DNA from: Zygotorulaspora mrakii
Taxonomy: Eukaryota > Ascomycota > Saccharomycetes > Saccharomycetales > Saccharomycetaceae
Assembly: GCF_013402915.1 (NCBI RefSeq)
Contig: NC_050721.1
Location: forward strand, 372,001 to 436,000
Length of the DNA: 64,000 nt
Direction: 5' to 3'
Every line of letters begins with the position of its first letter. Position 1 is the first letter of the stretch. Both the position numbers and the translations under genes were made by a program. Positions 9,708 to 18,715 of the stretch are shown here, in pieces. The notes under the pieces are model-generated. The model did not search any database, had not been told where the DNA came from, and saw only the letters and a list, made by a program, of their open reading frames with translations.

Positions 9708-11720
9708 TTATAATTTGATTGTTTGAGAACAGATGGCATTCCAATCCTCATCAGTCAACCGTATATATTCTTGATAGCTCTTCAGCCAATAAATTGTATC
9801 CTTTCCATCGGTTCCATGTGGCAGTACTTCATTTTTGTAGACTTTTTTCGCGATTTTGTTGGTATCTGTCATTTGAATCGAGTTCACCAATTTCACAAAA
9901 ATTGGTAGGGCATACTTTGGCAACTCTTGCTTCAGATGAAGAAGCATTTTATTCAAAAGGTTAAGCTTTTCTTCTTCAGATAAATCATGATTGACTAATT
10001 TTAATATAGCATAGCCTGCTCTTCCCTCATATTTTGGCACCTTGACCCCAACGACAACGACTTGGGCAAACTGTTTGTCATTACTAGTCATTATCTGATC
10101 CTCTACTTCAGTTGTAGAGACATTTTCTGATTTCCACCTAAAGGTATCACCTAATCTATCAAGGAAATATAAAAGCCCATCGTTATCAGCTTTGAAAAGG
10201 TCACCACATCTATAATATGCATCACCTTTTCTAAAAACGTTACGAATAACTTTGGATTCAGTTTCTTTTTTATTGCCCAGGTAACCTTGAAAGGATGTTT
10301 CTGGTTTCTTGGGGAAGAAAATCCTCATAATCATTTCACCTGGCTCACCAACTTCAGGTTTTTCACAGAAACCTTTTGAGTTTCTATAAATGATGGAATC
10401 ATCATCGGGATCCATTTTAACTAAAGTATGCTGAAAACTCAAAAACCATTGGATAATTGAACCATAGTTTTTACAAGCACCAACTGCAAAATCTCCCTTT
10501 TGATAATTTGTTGTTGCAAATGGGGCTTCTGTTGCTGCATAAAATTCACCTATTACTTCAATGTTAAATCTCCTTTTAAATTTTTGCCAAATATCAGGTC
10601 TTAATCCGTTTCCATAAGCAACCTTGGCACAATGCATATGTTCATATTTTGAAACAGGCGATTGAAGTAAATACCTACAAATTTCACCAACGTATTGAAC
10701 ATGAGTTGCTTTTGTTAGGTACACTTGTTTCCAAAAGAAAGTAGCAGAAAATTTATTAGCCATAGCGAGGCATCCTCCTTGGGAGATGATTGCACACAAA
10801 CCTAATAATCCAGCTGTTGAATGAAATAGCGGCATTGCAGTAAATACAGTACTAAAATTAGTCATATGAAAGACATGACTAAAAAGTTGGCATGCAAAAC
10901 TCGCTTTTCTCCATGACATTATTGCGGATTTTGGCAAACCAGTAGTACCAGAAGTGAAAATAAACATTGCGGGTTTATAGTCAGTCAAGCCTGGAGGCGA
11001 TCTTGCGCTATCCTCTTGTAAAAACTGTGGAGATTGAAAATCCAATATATCTCTTGTTAGCGAATCTTCATCTAGATAGTTCAATTGAACCTCAGGGAGA
11101 GTTTCGTTGATTAATTCTTCTGTTTGCTTCATCGGATCACTGGCCAGGGGATCGATAAAAACTTTTGTCACTTTAGCAATCTTCAACGAATGTACCAAAG
11201 GCTTACCTAACGTATTGTAGTTGAGTAAAGCTGGGATTGCACCTATATTCCATAATGAGAATAGAAGAAATAAGAAAAGTGGTTTATTTGTGCAACTGAC
11301 ACCGATGTGATCACCTGGATTAACACCATTTTGAAAATGTAGTACATGCGATAGTCTTAAAACGATATCATTGAATTCTCTATAGGTATAGGTTTCCAAT
11401 TGATACTCACCCTTTTCTGCTAATGGCCTTGGATAATTGATTATTAGTCGATCACCATTTTCCTCAACTTGCTTTTGAAACAGGTACCAATACTGAAACT
11501 TGTTCCTTTTAACTTTGATAGTATAACATAATAGATTTTTTAAAAAATATGGAATAATATAAAAATCGTCTTTAATCCTATATCTTTGATCTAGTTGCGC
11601 GAATGGTTTTTGTACTATAAATTTAAGCAATAACCAAAAAGGTAAAATAATCAGTCGAAGTAGCCTTAGGAGATGTATCCAGAGTTTTACAAATATGCGT
11701 GAGATAGATTGAAAGCACAT
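9708..11720 (-). CDS. FAT1: FAT1, very long chain acyl-CoA synthetase / fatty acid transporter
   Basis: 670 residues, the same length class as S. cerevisiae Fat1 (669). It is an AMP-forming acyl-CoA synthetase that activates very long chain fatty acids and drives vectorial fatty acid import. A hydrophobic N-terminal segment (about residues 12-35) anchors it in the membrane. The AMP-binding motif FIFTSGTTGLPKSA lies near residue 250-265, and the second fatty-acid-transport motif is seen as YRCGDLFKADNDGLLYFLDRLGDTFRWKSENV-like sequence (split here for length) near residue 505-540. The protein ends in IKL, a peroxisomal-targeting-type tripeptide. It lies convergent with CST26 and upstream of FIG1 in the order of YBR040-042. 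Confidence 0.96.
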   Translation of the reverse strand: MCFQSISRIFVKLWIHLLRLLRLIILPFWLLLKFIVQKPFAQLDQRYRIKDDFYIIPYFLKNLLCYTIKVKRNKFQYWYLFQKQVEENGDRLIINYPRPLAEKGEYQLETYTYREFNDIVLRLSHVLHFQNGVNPGDHIGVSCTNKPLFLFLLFSLWNIGAIPALLNYNTLGKPLVHSLKIAKVTKVFIDPLASDPMKQTEELINETLPEVQLNYLDEDSLTRDILDFQSPQFLQEDSARSPPGLTDYKPAMFIFTSGTTGLPKSAIMSWRKASFACQLFSHVFHMTNFSTVFTAMPLFHSTAGLLGLCAIISQGGCLAMANKFSATFFWKQVYLTKATHVQYVGEICRYLLQSPVSKYEHMHCAKVAYGNGLRPDIWQKFKRRFNIEVIGEFYAATEAPFATTNYQKGDFAVGACKNYGSIIQWFLSFQHTLVKMDPDDDSIIYRNSKGFCEKPEVGEPGEMIMRIFFPKKPETSFQGYLGNKKETESKVIRNVFRKGDAYYRCGDLFKADNDGLLYFLDRLGDTFRWKSENVSTTEVEDQIMTSNDKQFAQVVVVGVKVPKYEGRAGYAILKLVNHDLSEEEKLNLLNKMLLHLKQELPKYALPIFVKLVNSIQMTDTNKIAKKVYKNEVLPHGTDGKDTIYWLKSYQEYIRLTDEDWNAICSQTIKL

Positions 11721-11916
11721 TCTTACAATCTCTACCTTCGTGCCTGACCCTTTCCACAGTACAATTGGGATCGTAAAGCTCTTAGGGAAGCTAACTTATA
11801 TAAAGATCAACCAAGATATATACGCGAGATTATATCTTTCGTTGGACTTGACTACCAAAAAACGAAACCAAAAAAAAATTGTGACACATTATTTTTCATT
11901 GCTTCCTCAAACGACA

Positions 11917-12804
11917 CTAAACTTTTGAATTCAGAGTTGATGAATCTGAAACGAATCTATTGCTTGAATTCAGCTTGTCAATTTCGTCACTGAGTTTCTT
12001 TCTGTCTCTGAAATATAGGAACCATAAGATTAGTGAATCCAAGAGTAAGAAAGCGAATACGAACCATGACATTGTTTCAGCTTTTTTACCCTTTTTAGCA
12101 GATATGATACCGAGACTTGCTCTAGGTACAAGTTCTGAACTTGCATTCATAGCCACATGCGTCCACATAGTTCCGAATCCCCACAGCAGAGTCAACGAAG
12201 AAGTCCAAATGAGAAGAAACCTGTTCATGATGTATTTTTTTGGTGATTTTGGAACTGTGACGTAAAGAATAAGTAGGAACATTATGACAGAAAGTATAAT
12301 AGTTGCCATCAAAAGATAAGGATGAACTATTTCAGTAGAAGTGAGCTCGGCAAGCTGCAAAATGTTCAATTTTATGGGTACATTTCTGCTGTTCGCGGAT
12401 GCAGTCGTATTATTTTTTGGTGATTGGACATTGAATAATTCGATAGAAAGATCGTCGTAGTAAGTAGTATTGATTAGATCTTTGCGTGGATAACATATGG
12501 AGCCATTTATTTGCGGTAAATTTGACAAACAGACACCCATATAACCAGACTTGATAGAGACCGATTCCATTCCTTGAAGCGATTGATTATTGGGCTGGGT
12601 AGCGGTAAAAGACTTCTGAATTAGCGGATAAAAGGGAGAGTTTTTCTCAAACTTATAGTCGACTAGATAAATTGACAGATTCGCATTGTTGTAACAGCCA
12701 ACTAGCAGGAAAATTGATAGTAAAATAGTTATAGTACTGAAGAGCAGCGCGAAAACTCTTGGTGTTCTCTTGAGACAGAACAAAATCGCGGAAATCGAAA
12801 ACAT
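11917..12804 (-). CDS. FIG1: FIG1, pheromone-induced claudin-like membrane protein
   Basis: 295 residues when started at the ATG at 12804; a TTG 11 codons earlier is preceded at once by a stop, so the ATG is the start. Fig1 is an integral plasma-membrane protein at the mating tip, required for low-affinity calcium influx and cell fusion. The first membrane span (about 15-40) ends in LLVGCYNNANLSIYLVDY. The long outer loop has several NxS/T sites and the Gly-Cys...Cys claudin-like motif in MGVCLSNLPQINGSICY. Three more spans follow (about 165-290), giving four in total. Length (S. cerevisiae 298) and place between FAT1 and ATP3 match YBR040W. Two pheromone response elements lie just upstream. 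Confidence 0.92.
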   Translation of the reverse strand: MFSISAILFCLKRTPRVFALLFSTITILLSIFLLVGCYNNANLSIYLVDYKFEKNSPFYPLIQKSFTATQPNNQSLQGMESVSIKSGYMGVCLSNLPQINGSICYPRKDLINTTYYDDLSIELFNVQSPKNNTTASANSRNVPIKLNILQLAELTSTEIVHPYLLMATIILSVIMFLLILYVTVPKSPKKYIMNRFLLIWTSSLTLLWGFGTMWTHVAMNASSELVPRASLGIISAKKGKKAETMSWFVFAFLLLDSLILWFLYFRDRKKLSDEIDKLNSSNRFVSDSSTLNSKV

Positions 12805-12887
12805 GGCAGATGCGTTGGTAACGGTATATACTTCCAATGGTCAGGGAAGCGACACATTCTGGTACCATCGAGTTGTGGAATTGCGGG

Positions 12888-12899
12888 CTTATATATATG
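12888..12899 (-). promoter_or_regulatory. TATA box of FIG1
   Basis: The minus strand reads CATATATATAAG about 85-95 bp before the FIG1 ATG. A strong TATA box fits a highly inducible gene. Confidence 0.5.
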
Positions 12900-12917
12900 C
12901 GGCTGGTGCATCAGAAT

Positions 12918-12948
12918 TGTTTCAAGATCGTCGAACAGTTATGAAACA
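12918..12948 (-). promoter_or_regulatory. pair of pheromone response elements (Ste12 sites) before FIG1
   Basis: Two exact TGAAACA heptamers in opposite orientation: TGTTTCA at 12918-12924 and TGAAACA at 12942-12948, about 115 and 145 bp upstream of the FIG1 ATG and just above the TATA box. Ste12 binds this heptamer, and FIG1 is among the genes most strongly induced by mating pheromone in S. cerevisiae, so the pair is very likely functional. Confidence 0.75.
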
Positions 12949-13083
12949 GAAAGTGAATTTATTCTAATCTGATATATATTTCTTCTGTACGTAGGAGTTA
13001 ATAGATTTTGACATAAGAATATGATATAGGGCGCGATAAAGGTAAAAACGGGAGGCAAAATGGCAAAGAGATCGGCAGAAGTA

Positions 13084-13980
13084 CTAATCCAGAGAAGAAG
13101 CACCCGTAATGATATCGACCAATTCGTTAGTGATGACCGCTTGTCTCGTTCTATTATACAAGATAGAGTACCTGTTGATCATGTCACCGGCGTTCTTCGA
13201 AGCGTTATCCATAGCATTTCTTCTTGCCGAGATTTCAGCGGCGTAGCCCTCTGCCATCGCCGTTAAAATCTTGTTTGATAGCGTGTACTCGAACAAATCG
13301 GTCGAGACCTTCAAGTCGTTGTCAATCTCGAACTTGCTGTACTTTGGGGACTCCTCGATGGTCTTGGCGTTGAAGACAGGCTTGACTTTTGGCTCGAAAG
13401 AGATCGAACTGACGGGATCGTTGTAATAGATCGAAATCTTTGGATATTTCTCCGCGCCGAGAGACAACAGCTTATTCGCGATCAGCGACGATTCTTCGAA
13501 GGTTGGCGCCTCTTTACCCGTACCGTTGACGGCTAACTTGATGTTGCTAGCATGCGTTCTCAACAGCTGAACCTTGATCTTGTCCCCCACCGTGACAACG
13601 TCGACATTTCCCGCATCCGAAGAGTCATTCAAATGCTTTCTGACCGCCTTGGCCAACTGCGAGTGGATCGACCCGCACAGCCCTTTGTCGGAGGTGATCG
13701 CAATGATCAGTTCCTTCGAGCTGTCTGCGTCCCCGCTCTCCGCCGTGAGAGGCTTGGTTTCCGCGTTCTGGTAGAATTGCTGGTCCGCGTTATCGAATTT
13801 TTTCGCCGTGACCTTCGCTCTTTCCGCCTTACTCAGTCTGGTTGAGGCGACGATTTTCATTGTCTTGGTGATTTTCTCGATGTTCTTGATCGACTTCAGA
13901 CGCATTTCGACCTCTTTCAGGGTCGCGTACGATCTGACGCCATTGTGACGGACAAATGTGTTGCATGCAGCTCTCAACAT
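13084..13980 (-). CDS. ATP3: ATP3, mitochondrial F1-ATPase gamma subunit
   Basis: 298 residues; the central rotor stalk of mitochondrial ATP synthase that turns inside the alpha3beta3 ring. The N-terminus MLRAACNTFVRHNGVRSYA is a presequence. The mature part begins with the coiled N-terminal helix (EVEMRLKSIKNIEKITKTMKIVA, broken here for length), includes the conserved block ITSDKGLCGSIHSQLAK, and ends with the C-terminal helix containing SARRNAMDNASKNAGD and YNRTRQAVITNELVDIITGA, the family signature. S. cerevisiae Atp3 is 311 residues including presequence. The gene is clearly richer in GC than most of the window (for example 32 of 60 bases at 13741-13800), continuous with the GC-rich island upstream of it. 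It lies between FIG1 and the KCS1 block. Confidence 0.97.
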   Translation of the reverse strand: MLRAACNTFVRHNGVRSYATLKEVEMRLKSIKNIEKITKTMKIVASTRLSKAERAKVTAKKFDNADQQFYQNAETKPLTAESGDADSSKELIIAITSDKGLCGSIHSQLAKAVRKHLNDSSDAGNVDVVTVGDKIKVQLLRTHASNIKLAVNGTGKEAPTFEESSLIANKLLSLGAEKYPKISIYYNDPVSSISFEPKVKPVFNAKTIEESPKYSKFEIDNDLKVSTDLFEYTLSNKILTAMAEGYAAEISARRNAMDNASKNAGDMINRYSILYNRTRQAVITNELVDIITGASSLD

Positions 13981-14036
13981 TTTGAAACTGGATTGATGAT
14001 GTAGACAACGTTGTTACCTAGATGACCTCAATTGAA

Positions 14037-14071
14037 CCTGACGATGACCTGACGATGACCTGACGATGACC
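14037..14071. repeat. 11-bp tandem repeat, three copies
   Basis: Three head-to-tail copies of ACGATGACCTG, the last ending CCC, about 60-90 bp upstream of the ATP3 ATG. Likely replication slippage in the ATP3 promoter. Confidence 0.85.
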
Positions 14072-14190
14072 CGAGGAAGCTTCAACACTTGCAAAAACGT
14101 GTAATCTTTGTTTCAACACCTCAAACTTGGTAATGAGTGAAAAACGTAGCACCACGGTTATGTATATAATAATACAGTAAGGTAATAAAC

Positions 14191-14245
14191 GAGTAACAAC
14201 CCAGTAACAACCCAGTAATAGACCAGTAATAGACCAGTAATACGC
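14191..14245. repeat. 11-bp tandem repeat, five copies in two variants
   Basis: Five units with an 11-bp period: two like CAGTAACAACC, then two like CAGTAATAGAC, and a final CAGTAATACG. The period equals that of the neighbouring repeat at 14037, but the units are unrelated in sequence. Confidence 0.85.
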
Positions 14246-14576
14246 CGTTTTCAATCCACCACTATCCAGTAAAAATCTAGCTATGTAGTGTAGCAATGCC
14301 TAATGCAATAACGGAATAACGAACAGGCCTCCTCCCGGAAACAACCACTGGAAAACCCACAACCACCAAGGCCAGACTGCCGGCAGCCAACAGCCAACCA
14401 GAGTTTTCAAACCTGAGACGTAAAGAGCACTCGAAACGAAGGCGACACCGACAGGAGACAGAGCGGAGACGCACTGAGGGCGCGATGATCCAGGAAAGGG
14501 GGCAGGCAGCGTCGAGGAAAAACACTGCGATGTGATTGGCTGGGCGAGGCAGCCGTGAGAAACGAGTGTGCGAGAG

Positions 14577-14600
14577 TGTCCGGGCTGCGGCGCCCGGACA
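14577..14600. other. perfect inverted repeat / hairpin in the GC-rich island
   Basis: TGTCCGGGC and GCCCGGACA form a perfect 9-bp stem around a six-base loop (TGCGGC). It sits in the most GC-rich part of the island. No T-run follows and no gene ends here, so it is not an evident terminator. Confidence 0.7.
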
Positions 14601-15183
14601 GGACGGCGGACAGCGCGCGCAACCAGGGAGGTGTCCGGGAGCGAGCAGGTCACTTGGTACGCCGGGGGTTGGGTTTTCCGGTCGGCGTTCTGGTTTCGGG
14701 GCGAGATCTGGCTGTGCCTCTCTGGGCCATGCGAACGAGCTCAGCGCGGAAGTGCAAGACGGGCTTTGGCGTTGGCGGCAGTCGGGGACGTATGGTGTGA
14801 CACATGTGATTTGACAGCATGTGGGGGGCCATTACGAAAAATATAAGACAAACAAACGACAATGACCAGTACACAAGTTGGGAGTTCAGAGGGTCCATCT
14901 AGGGTTACGCTGTTTGCTTCGTGATTGACTGTTACGTGTGCGCTACCCTCCGACTCTCTGCACAACCGTACCCGCCTGAGCAGGGGACAGAGATAGAGAT
15001 AGCGATAGAGAAGGTGATCTGGAAGAGTTAGAGCGTTGGTTGATTTGTCGATTGGGCGCTTTATTTTGATTTGGCCAAGCACACTCGCGCAGGAACCAGC
15101 GTTTCGATACAGCTTGCGGCTGGTAAGTAGGTGCGCGTATCGTTGTGGCGTCGGTGTTGCCGTTTTGACTCAGGTGTGCCTTG

Positions 15184-17823
15184 ATGATGAACGATACTGA
15201 TGACAACAAAGCGACCTCTTTGAAAGATTTGAACGTCTCGGACAAGAGAAAGGTGTCGAACCTGCTTCATGGAAGAAAGGCAAGCACGTACTTGCGGATC
15301 TTCCGGGATGACGATGCAGTGGGGACTGAGCGCCATCGAGAGGATCCATCTGGCGATGGATCCTGCGATAAGTCGTCGGTGCAGCCGCCGTGTTTGAAGT
15401 CGACCGTTTCCAACCCCTCTATCCCAGTTGCTCCCAAAAGGAAGACCTCGCTTTCACTCTACGACACGCATTACAAGTCTTCCACATTGCCGAGAAGGAA
15501 ATTTTCGTGGTCACGAAACTCTGTATCGAGCGATGCCCGGATTAGTGACGCGAATGATACAAGCCTGAAGCCCTCTTCCGCTACATACTATCCCCATAAA
15601 TCGGACGATCAAGCGAAGCCTGGCGCAAGTGCCAGTGCAGACGGCGGCGCAAATGCAGGCGCAAGGGCAGTGGCACCTTTGGATGCACAGGACAAGATAA
15701 CGTCTATCTCTGTACCGAAATTTGCACAGGAGAACCAAACGTCCAATGACTCAGATGCCATAGAGACCGATGATGATTACTACGACGACGATGAAGATGA
15801 AGATCATGATCTAAACGACTACCCATTGGCGGTTGAATTACAACCGTTCACAAACAACGTGGGCGGTCACACAGCGATATTTAGATTTTCGAAAAGAGCA
15901 GTCTGTAAAGCCTTGGTTAATAGAGAAAATGAATGGTATGAAAATATCGAAGTGAAACATAAAGAACTATTGCAATTCATGCCAAGGTACATTGGCGTGT
16001 TGAATGTCCGACAGCACATCGTTAATAAAAATGATGATTTTCTAAAAAAATTAAACCCAAACAAGAATAAAAAAAATTCGGTGAGTTCGAATGGTCCAGT
16101 CAATCCATCCCTATATTTTCCAAAAGTTGGCTGTCCACTTACTCATATTCATTCTTTCCCGTACGATAGTAATTCAATATCATCAAATGCCTTACCCGAG
16201 GTTGTTCTTAACGATAATAGACATATGATTTCTGATTCGTTACTAGGAATTAAACCGCTATCGCATTCGCCAAGCTCTTTGCCAACCGATACTTGTATTT
16301 ACTCTAATGGAAATTCTGTTGATGATTCGAACAACCATTCCGGTAATATCAATTTAGGTTCAACAACAGTTAACACAAAATTAAAGGCGTTGGTCTTACA
16401 AGAGGTTTTTGCACCAACAACAAATTCACACACGACAATGAATCCGAGAAAACATCTTAGAAAATCTCGTGCTTCTTCGCATGATAACTCAAGGCGTAAT
16501 TCAAATCAATCACTGAAAAATATGTCAATACAACCTGTCACATCTCCTTTGCTGAAAAAATCTCTGAAAGAAAGCATTTCACATGCTTTAAATAGTCCAA
16601 ATTCTTTAATGGATTTAAGACAATTTCACAAAAAAGAAATGGCAAGAGAATTTATTGAAGATCATAATGATAGTCATGACCATGATGGAGAAAGTCAAAC
16701 AAATACATGCACAAATACAACTGCAGATACGAGCACAAGATCTTCTCCGATATTGGGGCCACGCGAATCTGTATCACCATTATCATTGCCACTAGATAAA
16801 CCCATTTCAAATGATGAAGGGGTTTTTGAGATGGATGATGATGAAATTTTGAAAAATAAACTACCGGAATCTCAAATGAATTCACATACTACGAATCATA
16901 ATGTTTCGTGTAATACATCTTCAAATACAGATACAAATAACCAATCTGATTCTGTTACTTTTGAAGAGCATTCGGATACTGTTGTGTCAAAATTTATTCT
17001 GCTAGAAGATTTAACGAGAAAATTGATCAGGCCCTGCGCCCTTGATTTGAAAATGGGTACAAGACAATATGGCGTGGATGCCAAGAGATCGAAACAATTA
17101 AGTCAACGGGAGAAATGTTTGAAAACAACATCAAGAAAATTGGGTGTTAGGATTTGTGGATTAAAGGTATGGAATCAATCTTACTATATTGTAAGAGATA
17201 AATATTTTGGCAGAAGGGTCAAGATTGGTTGGCAATTTACAAGAGTATTAGCCAGATTCATATATAACGGTTCAAATGTTTCAAGTATTATTAAACAGAT
17301 TCCAAGACTAGTTAAACAATTAGATGTTTTATCCGCCGAGATTTCCAATTTGAAAGGTTATAGATTATATGGTGCATCCCTACTACTAATGTACGATGGT
17401 AATAATCCAGGTAACAAAAGATGCAGAGTCAAAGTAAACCTGATTGATTTTGCTCGATGCGTTACTAAGGAAGCAATGGATGCAAATGGCATTGAATCAT
17501 TTAGCATTCCACCAAAAAATTCACAATTAGAGGATCGTGGGTTTCTAAGAGGTATTAGAAGTTTGAAGTTTTATCTCATGTCAATTTGGAACTATTTGAC
17601 AACTGATCATCCATTATGTAATGATGATGACGAATTAAATCAACTGCTACAAGAAAACGAATCTAAATTTGATAAAAATTGGGATTGGTTAGATGAATTT
17701 GATAAAGAAACTGAAGAACAGTATAATGATCCTAATAGTGAATTAAGAATAAAATGGAGAAAATTTGAACTCATTTTTGATTTGGAACCTCGCTATAATA
17801 ACGACGGTGAAGTTAGTGATTAA
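15184..17823 (+). CDS. KCS1: KCS1, inositol hexakisphosphate / diphosphoinositol kinase
   Basis: 879 residues from the ATG at 15184 (a second ATG follows at once). Kcs1 makes diphosphoinositol phosphates (5-PP-InsP5 / IP7) that control phosphate sensing, vacuole biogenesis and telomere length. The N-terminal 440 residues are low-complexity (Ser/Asn-rich, with an acidic [12 protein letters not shown] stretch near 200). The IPK catalytic core includes the inositol-binding motif PCALDLKMG (617-625), then [26 protein letters not shown] (the SSLL-like block) and the metal-binding LIDFARC (753-759). The C-terminal [13 protein letters not shown] block closes the fold. S. cerevisiae Kcs1 is longer (about 1050) because of disordered sequence. 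Base composition falls from about 60% GC in the first kilobase to about 32% near the end. Confidence 0.95.
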   Translation: MMNDTDDNKATSLKDLNVSDKRKVSNLLHGRKASTYLRIFRDDDAVGTERHREDPSGDGSCDKSSVQPPCLKSTVSNPSIPVAPKRKTSLSLYDTHYKSSTLPRRKFSWSRNSVSSDARISDANDTSLKPSSATYYPHKSDDQAKPGASASADGGANAGARAVAPLDAQDKITSISVPKFAQENQTSNDSDAIETDDDYYDDDEDEDHDLNDYPLAVELQPFTNNVGGHTAIFRFSKRAVCKALVNRENEWYENIEVKHKELLQFMPRYIGVLNVRQHIVNKNDDFLKKLNPNKNKKNSVSSNGPVNPSLYFPKVGCPLTHIHSFPYDSNSISSNALPEVVLNDNRHMISDSLLGIKPLSHSPSSLPTDTCIYSNGNSVDDSNNHSGNINLGSTTVNTKLKALVLQEVFAPTTNSHTTMNPRKHLRKSRASSHDNSRRNSNQSLKNMSIQPVTSPLLKKSLKESISHALNSPNSLMDLRQFHKKEMAREFIEDHNDSHDHDGESQTNTCTNTTADTSTRSSPILGPRESVSPLSLPLDKPISNDEGVFEMDDDEILKNKLPESQMNSHTTNHNVSCNTSSNTDTNNQSDSVTFEEHSDTVVSKFILLEDLTRKLIRPCALDLKMGTRQYGVDAKRSKQLSQREKCLKTTSRKLGVRICGLKVWNQSYYIVRDKYFGRRVKIGWQFTRVLARFIYNGSNVSSIIKQIPRLVKQLDVLSAEISNLKGYRLYGASLLLMYDGNNPGNKRCRVKVNLIDFARCVTKEAMDANGIESFSIPPKNSQLEDRGFLRGIRSLKFYLMSIWNYLTTDHPLCNDDDELNQLLQENESKFDKNWDWLDEFDKETEEQYNDPNSELRIKWRKFELIFDLEPRYNNDGEVSD

Positions 17824-18340
17824 GCATTTGCATCAAGAATTTTTTTCTTGCATTTTTTTTTTACTTGTGTAATATTTGTAATAGTAATAGTAATAGTAAT
17901 ATCACAATATATACACGTTTCAAGTTTTATTTTCAAGGAAAACAAATTGTTTGAACGACAGTAAAGCTATAGAAAACAAATAGAAAATTTCAACAGCGGA
18001 ACTTAAGTTGTTCAGAAAGCATCAATCTTACAGCTTATAGAGACCGTCCTAATGTTGGAGATACTGGGACAGCCAATGATACTGGTTAGAAACAATTGGT
18101 TTTCTGAAAACAGAACAGAAAATTTTACAAAGTGTGAAGGTTCTTTTTGCATTAAGATTTCTATCATTTTTTTGTTTTATATTGCAAAAAAAGTGTTAGG
18201 CGGGTAACGTTGTATTTTTTTTGGATTTAAAACATTTATGTAAACAACAGCCAATGGAGTTATAGGTAAGGGAAGATGGAGTAGGCATTGAGGAGGTTCA
18301 GCGTTTCAGTGGCTCAGTTCTGTTAGTGACTTGACTTGAT
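17824..18340. other. intergenic region KCS1-DAD1
   Basis: About 515 bp of AT-rich DNA between tandem genes, with T-runs at the KCS1 end and a short TAATAG microsatellite (separate entry). No RNA gene or coding relic was seen. Confidence 0.6.
17878..17901. repeat. TAATAG microsatellite
   Basis: About four head-to-tail copies of the hexamer TAATAG just after KCS1. Confidence 0.8.
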
Positions 18341-18688
18341 ATGGACACGGAATCACCGCACGATGAAACCAAAGAAGCACCTGAGCCTTCAACACCTAAT
18401 ATAAGTGCTGCAGATAAGTATTTTATTGATCAGCGTGATCTCATCTTACAGGATATTAATAACACAATGGATTCCATATTGAATAACCTAAATACACTAA
18501 ACATTTCGCTTGAGTCTTCCATAGCTGTAGGGAAGGAATTTGAGTCGGTTGCAGATTTATGGAAAACGTTTTATGATGGGTTGGAAACTGATGCTGAAGT
18601 ACCAGCAAATTCTCAGGAAGATGAACTGCAGATTGATCAAAGTCATGACGATGTAATGAATTCGCAAAAAACTGAAACTGAAATTTAA
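18341..18688 (+). CDS. DAD1: DAD1, DASH/Dam1 complex subunit
   Basis: 115 residues. Dad1 is one of the ten subunits of the DASH (Dam1) ring that couples kinetochores to microtubule plus ends. The conserved core runs from DKYFIDQRDLILQDI (about 27-41) through NNTMDSILNNLNTLNISLES to the invariant-looking SIAVGKEFESVADLWKTFYDG (about 60-80). The protein is some 20 residues longer than S. cerevisiae Dad1 (94), through an acidic N-terminal extension and a longer Glu/Asp-rich tail. It sits between KCS1 and HED1 and converges on HED1, exactly as YDR016C does with YDR014W-A in S. cerevisiae. Confidence 0.95.
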   Translation: MDTESPHDETKEAPEPSTPNISAADKYFIDQRDLILQDINNTMDSILNNLNTLNISLESSIAVGKEFESVADLWKTFYDGLETDAEVPANSQEDELQIDQSHDDVMNSQKTETEI

Positions 18689-18715
18689 TAAGCAAAATAG
18701 AAGTCTCTCAATCTG

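Larger units (their letters stand above)
13981..15183. other. GC-rich intergenic island between divergent ATP3 and KCS1
   Basis: A 1.2-kb gap. Base composition rises to 47 G/C of 60 at 14581-14640 and stays near 60-65% from about 14460 to 14760, in a window that is otherwise near 40%. It contains two 11-bp tandem repeats and a perfect 9-bp-stem hairpin (separate entries). Several frames are open on both strands, as expected when AT-rich stop codons are rare; none has similarity I recognise. A run of GATAGA-like repeats is at about 14988-15012. Confidence 0.65.

Noticed and set aside
14018..15336. Many overlapping open frames on both strands between ATP3 and KCS1
   Set aside because: They coincide with the GC-rich island, where stop codons are rare. 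They have skewed composition, overlap each other on both strands and show no recognisable domain.
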